Source: an uncultured Ruminococcus sp.
Lineage (GTDB): Bacteria; Bacillota; Clostridia; Oscillospirales; Ruminococcaceae
DNA: 20,641 nt
Assembly: GCF_946187255.1 (NCBI RefSeq)
Contig: NZ_CAMHRZ010000028.1
Span: 1-20,641 of the forward strand
Direction: 5' to 3'
Shown in pieces: positions 1 to 6,922 of the stretch. Under the pieces are notes generated by a model. The model did no database searches. It was given only the letters and a program-made list of their open reading frames with translations, and had not been told where the DNA came from. Made by a program: the position numbers and the translations under genes. Every line of letters starts with the position of its first letter. The first letter of the stretch is position 1.

Positions 1-1413
1 CTTTTGGAAGCGCTTGTATGCTTCGATGTGGGGCTTGCCCATTTTATCCAGCACCACTGCCGAACAGTGTTCGGGGGCGACCTTTAAATGTCCGCTGACG
101 TGGTAGAGTATCAGCTCGCGTATGAAATCATCGTTCTTGTCTTCCATCAGGTAGTCGTAGCGGATACCCGAACGGATGAACACCTTTTTTATGCCCTTGA
201 TCTTTCGTATCTTTCTGAGCATTTCCAGATATTCGGTGTGATCTGCTTTGAGGGCAGGACAAGGGGTGGGCGCAAGACATTTTTTGCCCATGCACAGACC
301 CTTGCTCAGCTGTTTTTCGCACGAAGTGTGGCGGAAGTTAGCGGTGGGTCCGCCCACATCGTGGATATACCCCTTGAAGTCGGGCATTTTTGTGAGGAGC
401 TCTGCTTCCTTCAGTACCGACTCTTCACTGCGCACCGTGACCCTGCGCCCCTGATGGAGAGCGATGGAACAGAAATTGCAGTAGCCGAAACAGCCGCGAT
501 TGTGGGTGATGGAGAACCGCACTTCCTCGATGCCGGGAACACCGCCCTGTGCGTCGTAGCTTGGGTGTACGGCGCGTTTGTAGGGCAGGCTGTAGATATA
601 GTCCAGCTCTTCGGTAGTCAGGCTGTATGCGGGCGGGTTCTGCACCAGCATTTTATCACCGTGACGCTGTATTATGGTCTTTCCGTAGACCTCATCCTGC
701 CAGTCGTACTGTATCTTCACGGCTTTGGCGTACTCTATCTTATTGTCCCGCACCTGTTCAAAGGAGGGACACTGCGCCGCACCCAATGGTGTATTTATCG
801 GCTCGGTGAGATAGCAGGTACCGCGTACATCGTGTATGGTGCGTATATCCTCACCCGCAGCCAAACGTGTGCATATTTCCTTTATCTGATGCTCGCCCAT
901 GCCGTACATGAGGATATCGGCACCGCTGTCAAGGAGAATGGATGCGCGTACAGCATCGTCCCAGTAGTCGTAATGCGCAAAGCGGCGCAGAGATGCTTCA
1001 AGCCCGCCGATGGCGATGGGTACGTCACCGAAGTATTCCCTCAGCTTCTGACAGTATACTATGACCGCACGATCGGGGCGTTTTCCCGATACTCCGCCGG
1101 GTGAATAAGCATCCTCTGAACGCTTCCTCTTTGCGGCGGTATAGTGGGCAACCATCGAATCGATATTTCCCGATGATACCAGGAAAGCATATTTGGGTCT
1201 TCCAAAACGGCGGAAGTCCTTGTCACTGCGCCAGTCGGGCTGTGCGATGACCCCGATGGTAAAACCCAGCGCCTCCACAAGACGGGTGACTATCGCCGCA
1301 CCGAAGCTGGGGTGGTCAACGTAGGCATCTCCCGATATATAAATATAATCGAACTGCTCAATGCCAAGCTCGTCCATTTCCTTTTTAGTGGTCGGCAGGA
1401 AGCCTTCGTACAT
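1..1413 (-). CDS. ygiQ: YgiQ-family (UPF0313) radical SAM protein, N-terminal part
   Basis: The minus-strand frame is open from an ATG at 1413 to the window edge, giving 471 codons without a stop. Complete family members run to roughly 600-700 residues, so the C-terminus lies outside. The protein starts MYEGFLPTTKKEM. Its radical SAM cluster motif is GCFGYCNFC (Cys308, Cys312, Cys315), which would bind the [4Fe-4S] cluster that cleaves S-adenosylmethionine. A family-type N-terminal region precedes it, with IAIGGLEASLRRFAHYDYW near residues 133-151. A GAGGAG ribosome site lies about 8 nt before the ATG and a consensus promoter lies just upstream. It is transcribed alone. The substrate of YgiQ proteins is not established; membership of the family is the firm claim. 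The plus-strand frame opposite is a mirror ORF. Confidence 0.93.
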   Translation of the reverse strand, partial: MYEGFLPTTKKEMDELGIEQFDYIYISGDAYVDHPSFGAAIVTRLVEALGFTIGVIAQPDWRSDKDFRRFGRPKYAFLVSSGNIDSMVAHYTAAKRKRSEDAYSPGGVSGKRPDRAVIVYCQKLREYFGDVPIAIGGLEASLRRFAHYDYWDDAVRASILLDSGADILMYGMGEHQIKEICTRLAAGEDIRTIHDVRGTCYLTEPINTPLGAAQCPSFEQVRDNKIEYAKAVKIQYDWQDEVYGKTIIQRHGDKMLVQNPPAYSLTTEELDYIYSLPYKRAVHPSYDAQGGVPGIEEVRFSITHNRGCFGYCNFCSIALHQGRRVTVRSEESVLKEAELLTKMPDFKGYIHDVGGPTANFRHTSCEKQLSKGLCMGKKCLAPTPCPALKADHTEYLEMLRKIRKIKGIKKVFIRSGIRYDYLMEDKNDDFIRELILYHVSGHLKVAPEHCSAVVLDKMGKPHIEAYKRFQK

Positions 1414-1443
1414 ACTATCATCTCCTCAGATAGGATTTTTTCT

Positions 1444-1472
1444 ATCATACCATATTCGGCGGGAATTGTCAA
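1444..1472 (-). promoter_or_regulatory. Sigma-A promoter of the ygiQ-like gene
   Basis: On the minus strand, TTGACA (1467-1472), a 17-nt spacer and TATGAT (1444-1449), with a TGG extension just before the -10. It lies about 30 nt upstream of the ATG at 1413, so the leader is short. Confidence 0.85.
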
Positions 1473-1487
1473 TTTTATATTTCCACC

Positions 1488-1524
1488 AAAAGAATAAAGC
1501 CCGCACTTGCCGTAAAACGCGGCT
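1488..1524 (-). terminator. Possible terminator of the transporter operon
   Basis: On the minus strand, AGCCGC pairs with GCGGGCT (one bulge) around an inner GCCG/CGGC hairpin, followed by TTTATTCTTTT. It sits downstream of the 200-residue gene and just before the ygiQ promoter, where a terminator would be expected. The stem is imperfect. The rest of 1525-1620 holds only a weak CCGCC/GGCGG hairpin. Confidence 0.4.
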
Positions 1525-1620
1525 CATGCGAGCATTTACAGTTTTTTACATCCGTTGCCGAACACCTTCCGCCGTCTTATCACAGGCGGTCTCCGTAACT
1601 TTAGAGACTGAAACTATGCT

Positions 1621-2223
1621 TTATTCCGTGTGACCCAATATGATCGATAAGTCTTCGGTGTTTTCATTGTCTCCCCAACCGGGTTCTTTTTCGTCAAGTC
1701 CAACGGGCTTATCCCTGTCATATTCAAATCTTTTCAGCAGCCCTTTATCCGGAAAGGGTATATCATGCTTTTTAAGGATATCCTCTGTCTCTTCGATAAG
1801 TTCAGCCACAAGAGGTCCTGCGCCCTTAACGCTTGTCCCCTCACATATACAGCCGAAATCTATCGGTATCATCAGCACGCGGCACATTTCATCGGTACCG
1901 TCACCGTGGGTGATCCCTTTGAATAACGCAGTTATCTCATCGTAGTCTCTTTTTGACAGACAGCCGTCAAATGCGATCTCATTTGTTTTTTCATAACCCT
2001 CAAATTCAAGGATAAATTCGGGCACAGCAACGGCATATATATCCGATGATTCGTTCCACCAGTGGGTCGTCCACTGCCACATCCTTTTTGCTATGGGTGT
2101 CCAGTCACGTTCGGGATACAGTGCGGTAAGGTACCGTTCTATGCACATGAAGATATAGCATATCCTGCCTGTCATCGTTATGTTGCAGAACTCTTCTTTT
2201 ACCGAACTTTTCACTGCCGCCAT
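1621..2223 (-). CDS. Conserved-looking hypothetical protein, last gene of the transporter/kinase operon
   Basis: A 200-residue soluble protein with no signal peptide, membrane segment or family I recognise. It is rich in aromatics near the middle (RMWQWTTHWWNE) and acidic in the last 50 residues. It starts 8 nt after the kinase stop codon, so it is very probably co-transcribed with the ABC transporter and kinase. The start is ambiguous. The ATG at 2223 directly abuts GGGGAG, too close for a ribosome site, whereas a GTG three codons later (2214) has that same GGGGAG 9 nt upstream and may be the real start, giving 197 residues. Its position suggests an accessory role in the sensing/resistance module, but nothing in the sequence proves that. 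Confidence 0.72.
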   Translation of the reverse strand: MAAVKSSVKEEFCNITMTGRICYIFMCIERYLTALYPERDWTPIAKRMWQWTTHWWNESSDIYAVAVPEFILEFEGYEKTNEIAFDGCLSKRDYDEITALFKGITHGDGTDEMCRVLMIPIDFGCICEGTSVKGAGPLVAELIEETEDILKKHDIPFPDKGLLKRFEYDRDKPVGLDEKEPGWGDNENTEDLSIILGHTE

Positions 2224-2231
2224 CTCCCCTG

Positions 2232-3098
2232 CTATATCTTTATGGTTATTATGAGCCTGTCGCCTGCCAGATCTGCTTTTATGCTGCCGTTCATCTGCTC
2301 GATGAATGTCCTTGCGATGGAAAGCCCCAGCCCGGTGGAATTCCTTGCCGCCTGCACCGTATAGAAACGGTCAAACAGCCGTTCCACCTGCAATTTCGTC
2401 AGGCTTGCGGCTGTATTTGAAAACACTATCTCACCGTCGGAGGAAAGGCTGATGAACAGATCTCCGTCGCTGTATTTCAGCGCGTTGTTCATAAGGTTGT
2501 TGAAGGTCCTCGCAAGGGCATTCCTGTTCAGCGTTCTTACCACCTTTTCCTCAGTCAGCTCTATCCTGGGAGTAATGCCTTTTTCGGAAAGCGCCGCGTA
2601 GTAGCCCATTATGCAGTCCTCCAGCACCTGATTGACTGCGACCTCCTCCTCCTCCGCATTGCCGTCGGAAGACAGTATCACCGAGTAGCGGAAAAGCTCT
2701 TCCGTCAGCTGTTTCATAAGCTCTGCCCTGCCCTCGATTATCTCCAGATAATTCTCCATCTGCGGGGTTTTTTCTTCCTTTTTCATAACCTCCAGATATC
2801 CGCATACCGCCGTCAAAGGTGTGCGCAGGTCATGGGAGATATTCGTTATCGCGGCTTTAAGTTCCGCATCACCGCACACATAGCGGTTATGCTCAGCACG
2901 CAGTTTTTTCAGCTGAGTATTTATACCGCCCGCCAGCGCACGCATATCCCTGTCCGCCGTATCGATGCGTATACCCGTGTTGGTATCATCTGACATCTTT
3001 TCGGCGAACTGTTCGGTTATACTCCTTGCAGTCCTTTTCATGACGATTATCTTTATCACCAGCGCCGCGATGACAGCGGCAAGCAGGACATAGACCAT
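2232..3098 (-). CDS. Short single-helix sensor histidine kinase of the ABC-transporter operon
   Basis: 288 residues. One N-terminal membrane helix (about 3-20) leads straight into a linker and the HisKA helix with NISHDLRTPLTAV, phospho-acceptor His89. There is no extracellular domain, so the signal is probably sensed in the membrane or through the adjacent transporter. The catalytic domain has an N-box FNNLMNNALKYS (199-210), an F-box LFDRFYT (241-247) and a G2 box STGLGLSIA (254-262). The usual DxGxG G1 box is replaced by a VFSNTA segment, a variant I associate with short Firmicute kinases of this type, so I do not read it as inactivation. It starts 14 nt after the second permease and is followed within 8 nt by the 200-residue unknown. 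Likely partner: the OmpR-type regulator at 6120-6782. Confidence 0.9.
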   Translation of the reverse strand: MVYVLLAAVIAALVIKIIVMKRTARSITEQFAEKMSDDTNTGIRIDTADRDMRALAGGINTQLKKLRAEHNRYVCGDAELKAAITNISHDLRTPLTAVCGYLEVMKKEEKTPQMENYLEIIEGRAELMKQLTEELFRYSVILSSDGNAEEEEVAVNQVLEDCIMGYYAALSEKGITPRIELTEEKVVRTLNRNALARTFNNLMNNALKYSDGDLFISLSSDGEIVFSNTAASLTKLQVERLFDRFYTVQAARNSTGLGLSIARTFIEQMNGSIKADLAGDRLIITIKI

Positions 3099-3112
3099 AA
3101 GCGCTTTCCTTT

Positions 3113-3859
3113 CTATCTGATATCCTTTTTCTCCAGCATTATCATACCCGCAACGCTCATAACAGCCATGACCGTCACCGAGATTATAAGCTGTGCGGGA
3201 GTTGACAGCATGATATTCTCCTCAGCCAGCACCGAAAGACTCAGCCACTGACCGTAGGGTATCATATTTATGCAGTACCTGATGATACTGCACACCGCAC
3301 CGCTGACGTAGCACATCAGCGCCTGCATAAAGAACACCGCAGTCGTCCCAGCCTGAAAGGACATAAACTCTATCACCGTTACCCAGCCGCCGTTCGCCAC
3401 ATTCAGGCTGACAAGCACCAGGAATGCTATATTCGCAAGATTGTAAAATAATACCTTTACTATGCATACCATTACATATCCCGATGAGGGCAGCTCCTTA
3501 GCCGCGATGACCGCCGCCAGAGCCCACACAGCAGTCATTATCGTGACTGCCATCGCCATAGTGATATACGAAGCGATATATATCTGTTTTCTCGTCCTGC
3601 CGCATATCAGCTTGTTGCGTATAGCCCCTCCGCTGTATTCCGAGCCCAGAAATATCGCTGTGAACAGGGAGAAAAACGCGGGTATACCGAGACTTGCCAG
3701 CATCGCGCAGTCAAAGTCGCTGTTTATCGAATGGAGCGGTATCTCTCCCCTGCCCTTTAGTGTCACAAAGAAAGTTATCATGAAAGCCAGCACGTTACCG
3801 ACGATGAAAAACACGTTCCCGAAAAGCCTTGCACAGTACGCTCTTAAAACATCACGCAT
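3113..3859 (-). CDS. ABC-2 type permease subunit (second of two; LanE/LanG or BcrB-like)
   Basis: 248 residues with about six hydrophobic segments (roughly 13-34, 53-72, 92-119, 130-152, 160-190 and 222-242). A cytoplasmic motif after the second helix, GSEYSGGAIRNKLICGRTR (72-90), is typical of ABC-2 permeases and is echoed in the neighbouring permease. The C-terminus ends in a charged KKDIR tail like its partner's RKDIK. It begins 10 nt after the stop of the first permease, with a weak GAGG ribosome site, which points to a paired heterodimeric membrane domain. Its role would be to move or expel a peptide or lipid-linked substrate with the ATPase at 4673-5593. The substrate is not deducible. 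Confidence 0.85.
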   Translation of the reverse strand: MRDVLRAYCARLFGNVFFIVGNVLAFMITFFVTLKGRGEIPLHSINSDFDCAMLASLGIPAFFSLFTAIFLGSEYSGGAIRNKLICGRTRKQIYIASYITMAMAVTIMTAVWALAAVIAAKELPSSGYVMVCIVKVLFYNLANIAFLVLVSLNVANGGWVTVIEFMSFQAGTTAVFFMQALMCYVSGAVCSIIRYCINMIPYGQWLSLSVLAEENIMLSTPAQLIISVTVMAVMSVAGMIMLEKKDIR

Positions 3860-3869
3860 AGCCGTCGCC

Positions 3870-4676
3870 TCACTTTATGTCCTTGCGGCAGAAATTCACA
3901 AGACCCGCCGCTGTTAACAGTGTTACCGCCGCGATATCGGATATCACTATCCTTGCGGCATTTTCGGGGAAATTATCCTCTGAGATCACGCACACCTGAC
4001 TTTGCGGATCGATATCGTATATCACCCTGAACACTTTCATGATATTCTCATCTTCTTCGGGCACCTCGTAGACCTCGCCTTTTTCAGCGGCAAGGGCTTT
4101 GTCGGCTTTTTCATCGGTTATTACCTGATAAGCCATCATGCCCGAAAAGAATATCAGTATTGTCAGCACCATAGAAGCCGCCACAGCGTAGTTTTTGGAA
4201 TTTACTATAGTAGTGACCAAAAGCGACACCGCAGTATACACAGCCAGCACACACAGCACTATCAGTTCAACGCGGAATATCTCCCCAAGCGGCTTTGTGT
4301 ACATACCGAACAAGGGCACCGCAAACACCGAAGCTGCCAGCATACTTGTCACCTGCATAATTGCCACACCCGTAAAGGCGACGATGAAATCCGCAAGATA
4401 TATGGTTATCCTTGAATGTCCTGCCATTATCTTGTTGTTTATGGTCTTTTCGGTGTAGTCCTGACCCACCAGTATCGAAACGAAAGCACCTATCAGCAAG
4501 CCTATCATCGTGAGCCCCGAATTGTAAACTCCGTCAAGAGGTCCCGACTCCGCATTTCTGTTTTTTAGCGACACCAGTACAATAAATACCGGGAATATCG
4601 CCATTACAGTCATGCCGACTTTGAACGCCAGCGACCTGACCATTTTTGAATATCCCATCGTTATCAGGTTTATCAC
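3870..4676 (-). CDS. ABC-2 type permease subunit (first of two; LanE/LanG or BcrB-like)
   Basis: 268 residues with six likely helices: about 18-37, 53-71, 95-122, 135-158, 162-185 and 241-262. After helix 2 comes GQDYTEKTINNKIMAGHSR (71-89), matching the motif in the other permease. A hydrophilic acidic loop of about 55 residues (186-240) precedes the last helix. Translation starts at a GTG (4676) that overlaps the ATPase stop codon (GTGA), with GGAGGTGA 6 nt upstream, a strong sign of translational coupling. This is the arrangement of two-permease immunity transporters such as LanFEG, but ABC-2 permeases are diverse and the substrate is open. Confidence 0.87.
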   Translation of the reverse strand: MINLITMGYSKMVRSLAFKVGMTVMAIFPVFIVLVSLKNRNAESGPLDGVYNSGLTMIGLLIGAFVSILVGQDYTEKTINNKIMAGHSRITIYLADFIVAFTGVAIMQVTSMLAASVFAVPLFGMYTKPLGEIFRVELIVLCVLAVYTAVSLLVTTIVNSKNYAVAASMVLTILIFFSGMMAYQVITDEKADKALAAEKGEVYEVPEEDENIMKVFRVIYDIDPQSQVCVISEDNFPENAARIVISDIAAVTLLTAAGLVNFCRKDIK

Positions 4677-5593
4677 TGCCCGTCACCTCCCACCAGAGAA
4701 ATATAGAAGCTCTCAAGGCTCTCATCCTTTTCGTTCATTGATATGACCTCACAGCCCTGTTGGGAGAGTTTCCCTGCTATCTGCGAGAAATTTATCTTTG
4801 CAAAAACATCCGCTGTCTTGTCGTCCAGTATCTTATAGTCTATCTCCATATCATCCAGCACTCTCGAAAGCACTCCCGTATCCGTCACGCTCATCCTTAC
4901 GCACTTACGGCAGGCGCTGTCCAGTTCCTCCGCACTCATCTCGCGTATCATCCTGCCGTGATCGATAAAGCCGTAATGAGTTGCCAGCTTTGAGAGCTCA
5001 TCCAAAATATGGCTGGATATCACCACCGTTATATTTCTCTCATGGTTGAGTTTCAGTATCAGCTCGCGTATCTCGATTATGCCCTGCGGGTCAAGACCGT
5101 TTATCGGCTCATCCAGCACGATGAGGTCGGGGTCGCCGCAAAGGGATACTGCTATGCCCAGTCTCTGCTTCATGCCGAGTGAGAAATTCTTCGCTTTCTT
5201 TTTGCCCGTATCCGAAAGCCCCACCAGTGCCAGAAGCTCATCTATGCCGTTAAAATCTGGTATCCCCAGCATCCTGTACTGCTGTTTAAGGTTGTCCCTT
5301 GCGGTCATTTCAAGATATATGGCGGGTGTCTCCACCACTGCGCCCATACGTCTTCTTGACTTTGATATCTCACGGTCTGTGTTCTTTATGCCGTATATCT
5401 CAAACTCGCCCTCTGTAGGACGCTGGAGCCCCGTTATCAGCCTGATGAGTGTGGTCTTGCCCGCACCGTTTCTGCCCACAAAGCCGTAAATCGAGCCTTT
5501 TGGCACGTTCATCGTAAGTCCGTCCAGTGCCGTGAAATTCCTGTATCTCTTTATAAGTCCCTTTGTCCTCAGGGAGTATTCAATGCCTGCCAT
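4673..5593 (-). CDS. ABC transporter ATP-binding protein, LanF/BcrA-type with E-loop
   Basis: 306 residues from the ATG at 5593, which has AAAGGTGA 6 nt upstream. A GTG nine bases further upstream lies inside that ribosome site and is less likely. Walker A is GRNGAGKTT (40-48), the signature is FSLGMKQ (137-143), Walker B is LIVLDE (157-162) and the switch His195 sits in ISSHILDEL. At the Q-loop position the sequence reads VVETPAIYLEMTARDNL, so Glu88 replaces the usual Gln. This E-loop is characteristic of lantibiotic-immunity LanF and bacitracin BcrA ATPases. A C-terminal region of about 100 residues follows. Together with the two permeases, the kinase and the regulator this points to defence against a peptide antibiotic, either self-made elsewhere or encountered. 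No lanthipeptide biosynthetic gene is in the window. Confidence 0.93.
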   Translation of the reverse strand: MAGIEYSLRTKGLIKRYRNFTALDGLTMNVPKGSIYGFVGRNGAGKTTLIRLITGLQRPTEGEFEIYGIKNTDREISKSRRRMGAVVETPAIYLEMTARDNLKQQYRMLGIPDFNGIDELLALVGLSDTGKKKAKNFSLGMKQRLGIAVSLCGDPDLIVLDEPINGLDPQGIIEIRELILKLNHERNITVVISSHILDELSKLATHYGFIDHGRMIREMSAEELDSACRKCVRMSVTDTGVLSRVLDDMEIDYKILDDKTADVFAKINFSQIAGKLSQQGCEVISMNEKDESLESFYISLVGGDGQ

Positions 5594-5623
5594 TACTGTC
5601 ACCTTTCTTTATCTATGTCTTTC

Positions 5624-5992
5624 TCAGTTCCTTGCTTTCCTGCTTTCGGCGGTGAAGAGCACCAGCTGTGCAAAAGATAACGCCGCTGCGAATACCGCGA
5701 AGACCAGTCCGAGATATCTGATGTTCAGTATCCATACGCCTACATTTACAATAACTATCACAGCCGCAATTGCCGCGAAGATGACCGCCGCTGTCACTGC
5801 TTTTCTCTGGCTGTCTTTTCCGAGAGGACAGTCCATTAAAGTGAACAGGCTGAATACAGACAGCAGCCATATTCCCTCAGCGCCTTTTTCGGCGGACTGC
5901 AAAAAACCGTACAGCGATGTCAGCGCCAGAATTGCCGTAATGATGTTCCCGAAAACGAAAATGCTCCCTGTCTGTGTCTTTGTGTTTTTCAT
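5624..5992 (-). CDS. Small four-helix membrane protein, first gene of the transporter operon
   Basis: 122 residues, almost all hydrophobic, with four predicted helices at about 11-31, 39-54, 65-88 and 92-114 and short charged ends (KNTKTQ at the N-terminus, ESRKARN at the C-terminus). I do not recognise the family. A GGAGG site lies 8 nt before the ATG. The gene stands between the regulator-box promoter and the ATPase, 30 nt before the ATPase ATG, so it should be the first product made when the operon is induced. Possible roles are a membrane immunity or accessory subunit of the transporter or a sensor partner for the domain-less kinase; these are inferences from position only. Confidence 0.8.
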   Translation of the reverse strand: MKNTKTQTGSIFVFGNIITAILALTSLYGFLQSAEKGAEGIWLLSVFSLFTLMDCPLGKDSQRKAVTAAVIFAAIAAVIVIVNVGVWILNIRYLGLVFAVFAAALSFAQLVLFTAESRKARN

Positions 5993-6020
5993 GGTGTATA
6001 CCTCCGTATCATATTATTTC

Positions 6021-6039
6021 AAGGAACTCTCTGTTCCTT
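6021..6039 (-). other. Small hairpin in the 5' leader of the transporter operon
   Basis: A perfect 7-bp inverted repeat (AAGGAAC / GTTCCTT, 5-nt loop) lies between the -10 and the ribosome site of the first operon gene. No U-tract follows, so it is not a terminator; it may stabilise the message. Confidence 0.45.
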
Positions 6040-6049
6040 TTCTGATCTC

Positions 6050-6106
6050 AGTATAACACCGAATAGTCAAGAAAGCGGCAAAGAAAAGGTCAAGATTTGG
6101 TCAAGA
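6050..6106 (-). promoter_or_regulatory. Regulator-activated promoter with four TTGAC-type direct repeats
   Basis: On the minus strand, TCTTGAC occurs at 6100-6106, 6089-6095 and 6066-6072, with a degenerate TCTTTGC at 6078-6084. The starts are 11, 11 and 12 bp apart, the helical period of OmpR/PhoB-type tandem sites. The -10 is TATACT (6050-6055), while the -35 position (6073-6078, CCGCTT) is poor, as expected of an activator-dependent promoter. The spacing and core resemble the direct-repeat boxes of SpaR and NisR regulators. The promoter precedes the membrane-protein/ABC/kinase operon and follows the regulator gene. Confidence 0.72.
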
Positions 6107-6119
6107 TATGCCACAGTGT

Positions 6120-6782
6120 TTACCCCCGCATTTTGAAGCCTATTCCGTATACCGCTTCGATATAGTCATGTCCGCTGACGGATTCCAGCTTTTTGCGCAT
6201 ATTGCTGATATGCTGTTTCAGCGAGCGTTCGGTGCAGTCGGGGGTGTCCATGCTTATCCTGTCGAGTATCGTAGTCCTGCCGACGGGGGTATTCGGGTTC
6301 TGCATAAGGAGTTTCAGTATCGCGCATTCCGTCCTGGTCAGCCTTACCTCCTCGCCGCCCACCTCTGCGGTGAGGGTGTCGCAGTGGAGCACCAGTTCCC
6401 CGAAACACAGCTTTTCAGCGCTTTCATTTGACTGCGCCAGCCTCAGCTGAACGGCTATCCTTGCGATGAGTTCAGCTATGTTGAAGGGCTTTGTAACGTA
6501 GTCGCAAGCCCCCGCCATCAGCAGACCCACCTTGTCGGCAACATCAGCCTTTGCGCTGACCACGATAACGGGAATGCCCTTTATCTGCGGCAGAAGTTCC
6601 TCTCCGCTGAGACCCGGAAGCATCAGGTCAAGAAGTATGAGATCGGGCTTTTTCTGCCCCACCGCCATCAGCGCTTCCGTTCCCGAATAAGCCCGCGATA
6701 CGCCGTAACCCTCCTTGTGCAGTGCTTCCTCCAGCATATCGCCTATATAGATATCGTCATCGATGACCAGAATATTCTGCAT
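6120..6782 (-). CDS. OmpR/PhoB-family response regulator of the transporter locus
   Basis: 220 residues. The receiver domain (1-115) has the acidic pocket at Asp8-Asp10, phospho-acceptor Asp52 in LILLDLMLPG, the Ser76 switch residue and Lys98 in TKPF. A winged-helix DNA-binding domain follows (about 125-219), with TRTECAILKLLM and a C-terminal AVYGIGFKM hairpin. The ATG has AGGAGG 7 nt upstream. The gene has its own promoter (6821-6849) and ends about 14 nt before the repeat array that it probably binds. Its likely kinase is encoded last but one in the operon it controls (2232-3098), which would give positive feedback on sensing. All key residues are present, so it should be functional. Confidence 0.94.
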   Translation of the reverse strand: MQNILVIDDDIYIGDMLEEALHKEGYGVSRAYSGTEALMAVGQKKPDLILLDLMLPGLSGEELLPQIKGIPVIVVSAKADVADKVGLLMAGACDYVTKPFNIAELIARIAVQLRLAQSNESAEKLCFGELVLHCDTLTAEVGGEEVRLTRTECAILKLLMQNPNTPVGRTTILDRISMDTPDCTERSLKQHISNMRKKLESVSGHDYIEAVYGIGFKMRG

Positions 6783-6820
6783 TTCACGTCCTCCTGTCAG
6801 ATTACTGTAGTCCGCTGAAT

Positions 6821-6849
6821 ATTATACCATATTACGCGGATTTTGTCTA
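6821..6849 (-). promoter_or_regulatory. Sigma-A promoter of the response regulator gene
   Basis: Minus strand: TAGACA (6844-6849), a 17-nt spacer and TATAAT (6821-6826), with a TG at the extended -10 position. It ends about 38 nt before the ATG at 6782. Confidence 0.85.
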
Positions 6850-6877
6850 CTCCGATCTATAACTGCGCTTAAAAGTA

Positions 6878-6912
6878 CAAAAAAACAGACCTGCCGAGAT
6901 CGACAGGTCTGT
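6878..6912 (-). terminator. Rho-independent terminator of the cohesin-like repeat gene
   Basis: Minus strand: ACAGACCTG pairs perfectly with CAGGTCTGT. Three further inner pairs and an ATCT loop give a 12-bp stem, followed by a run of seven T. It begins 11 nt after the stop codon. Confidence 0.92.
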
Positions 6913-6922
6913 AAGCTCTTTA

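Noticed and set aside
88..1104. A 338-codon open frame on the plus strand
   Set aside because: It is the mirror of the ygiQ-like gene: no ribosome site, no recognisable domain, and the opposite strand has a promoter, ribosome site and radical SAM cysteines.
1621..6782. A lanthipeptide or bacteriocin biosynthetic cluster
   Set aside because: No precursor peptide with leader, no LanB/C/M-type enzyme and no peptidase-exporter is found near the transporter; only the resistance-like part is present.
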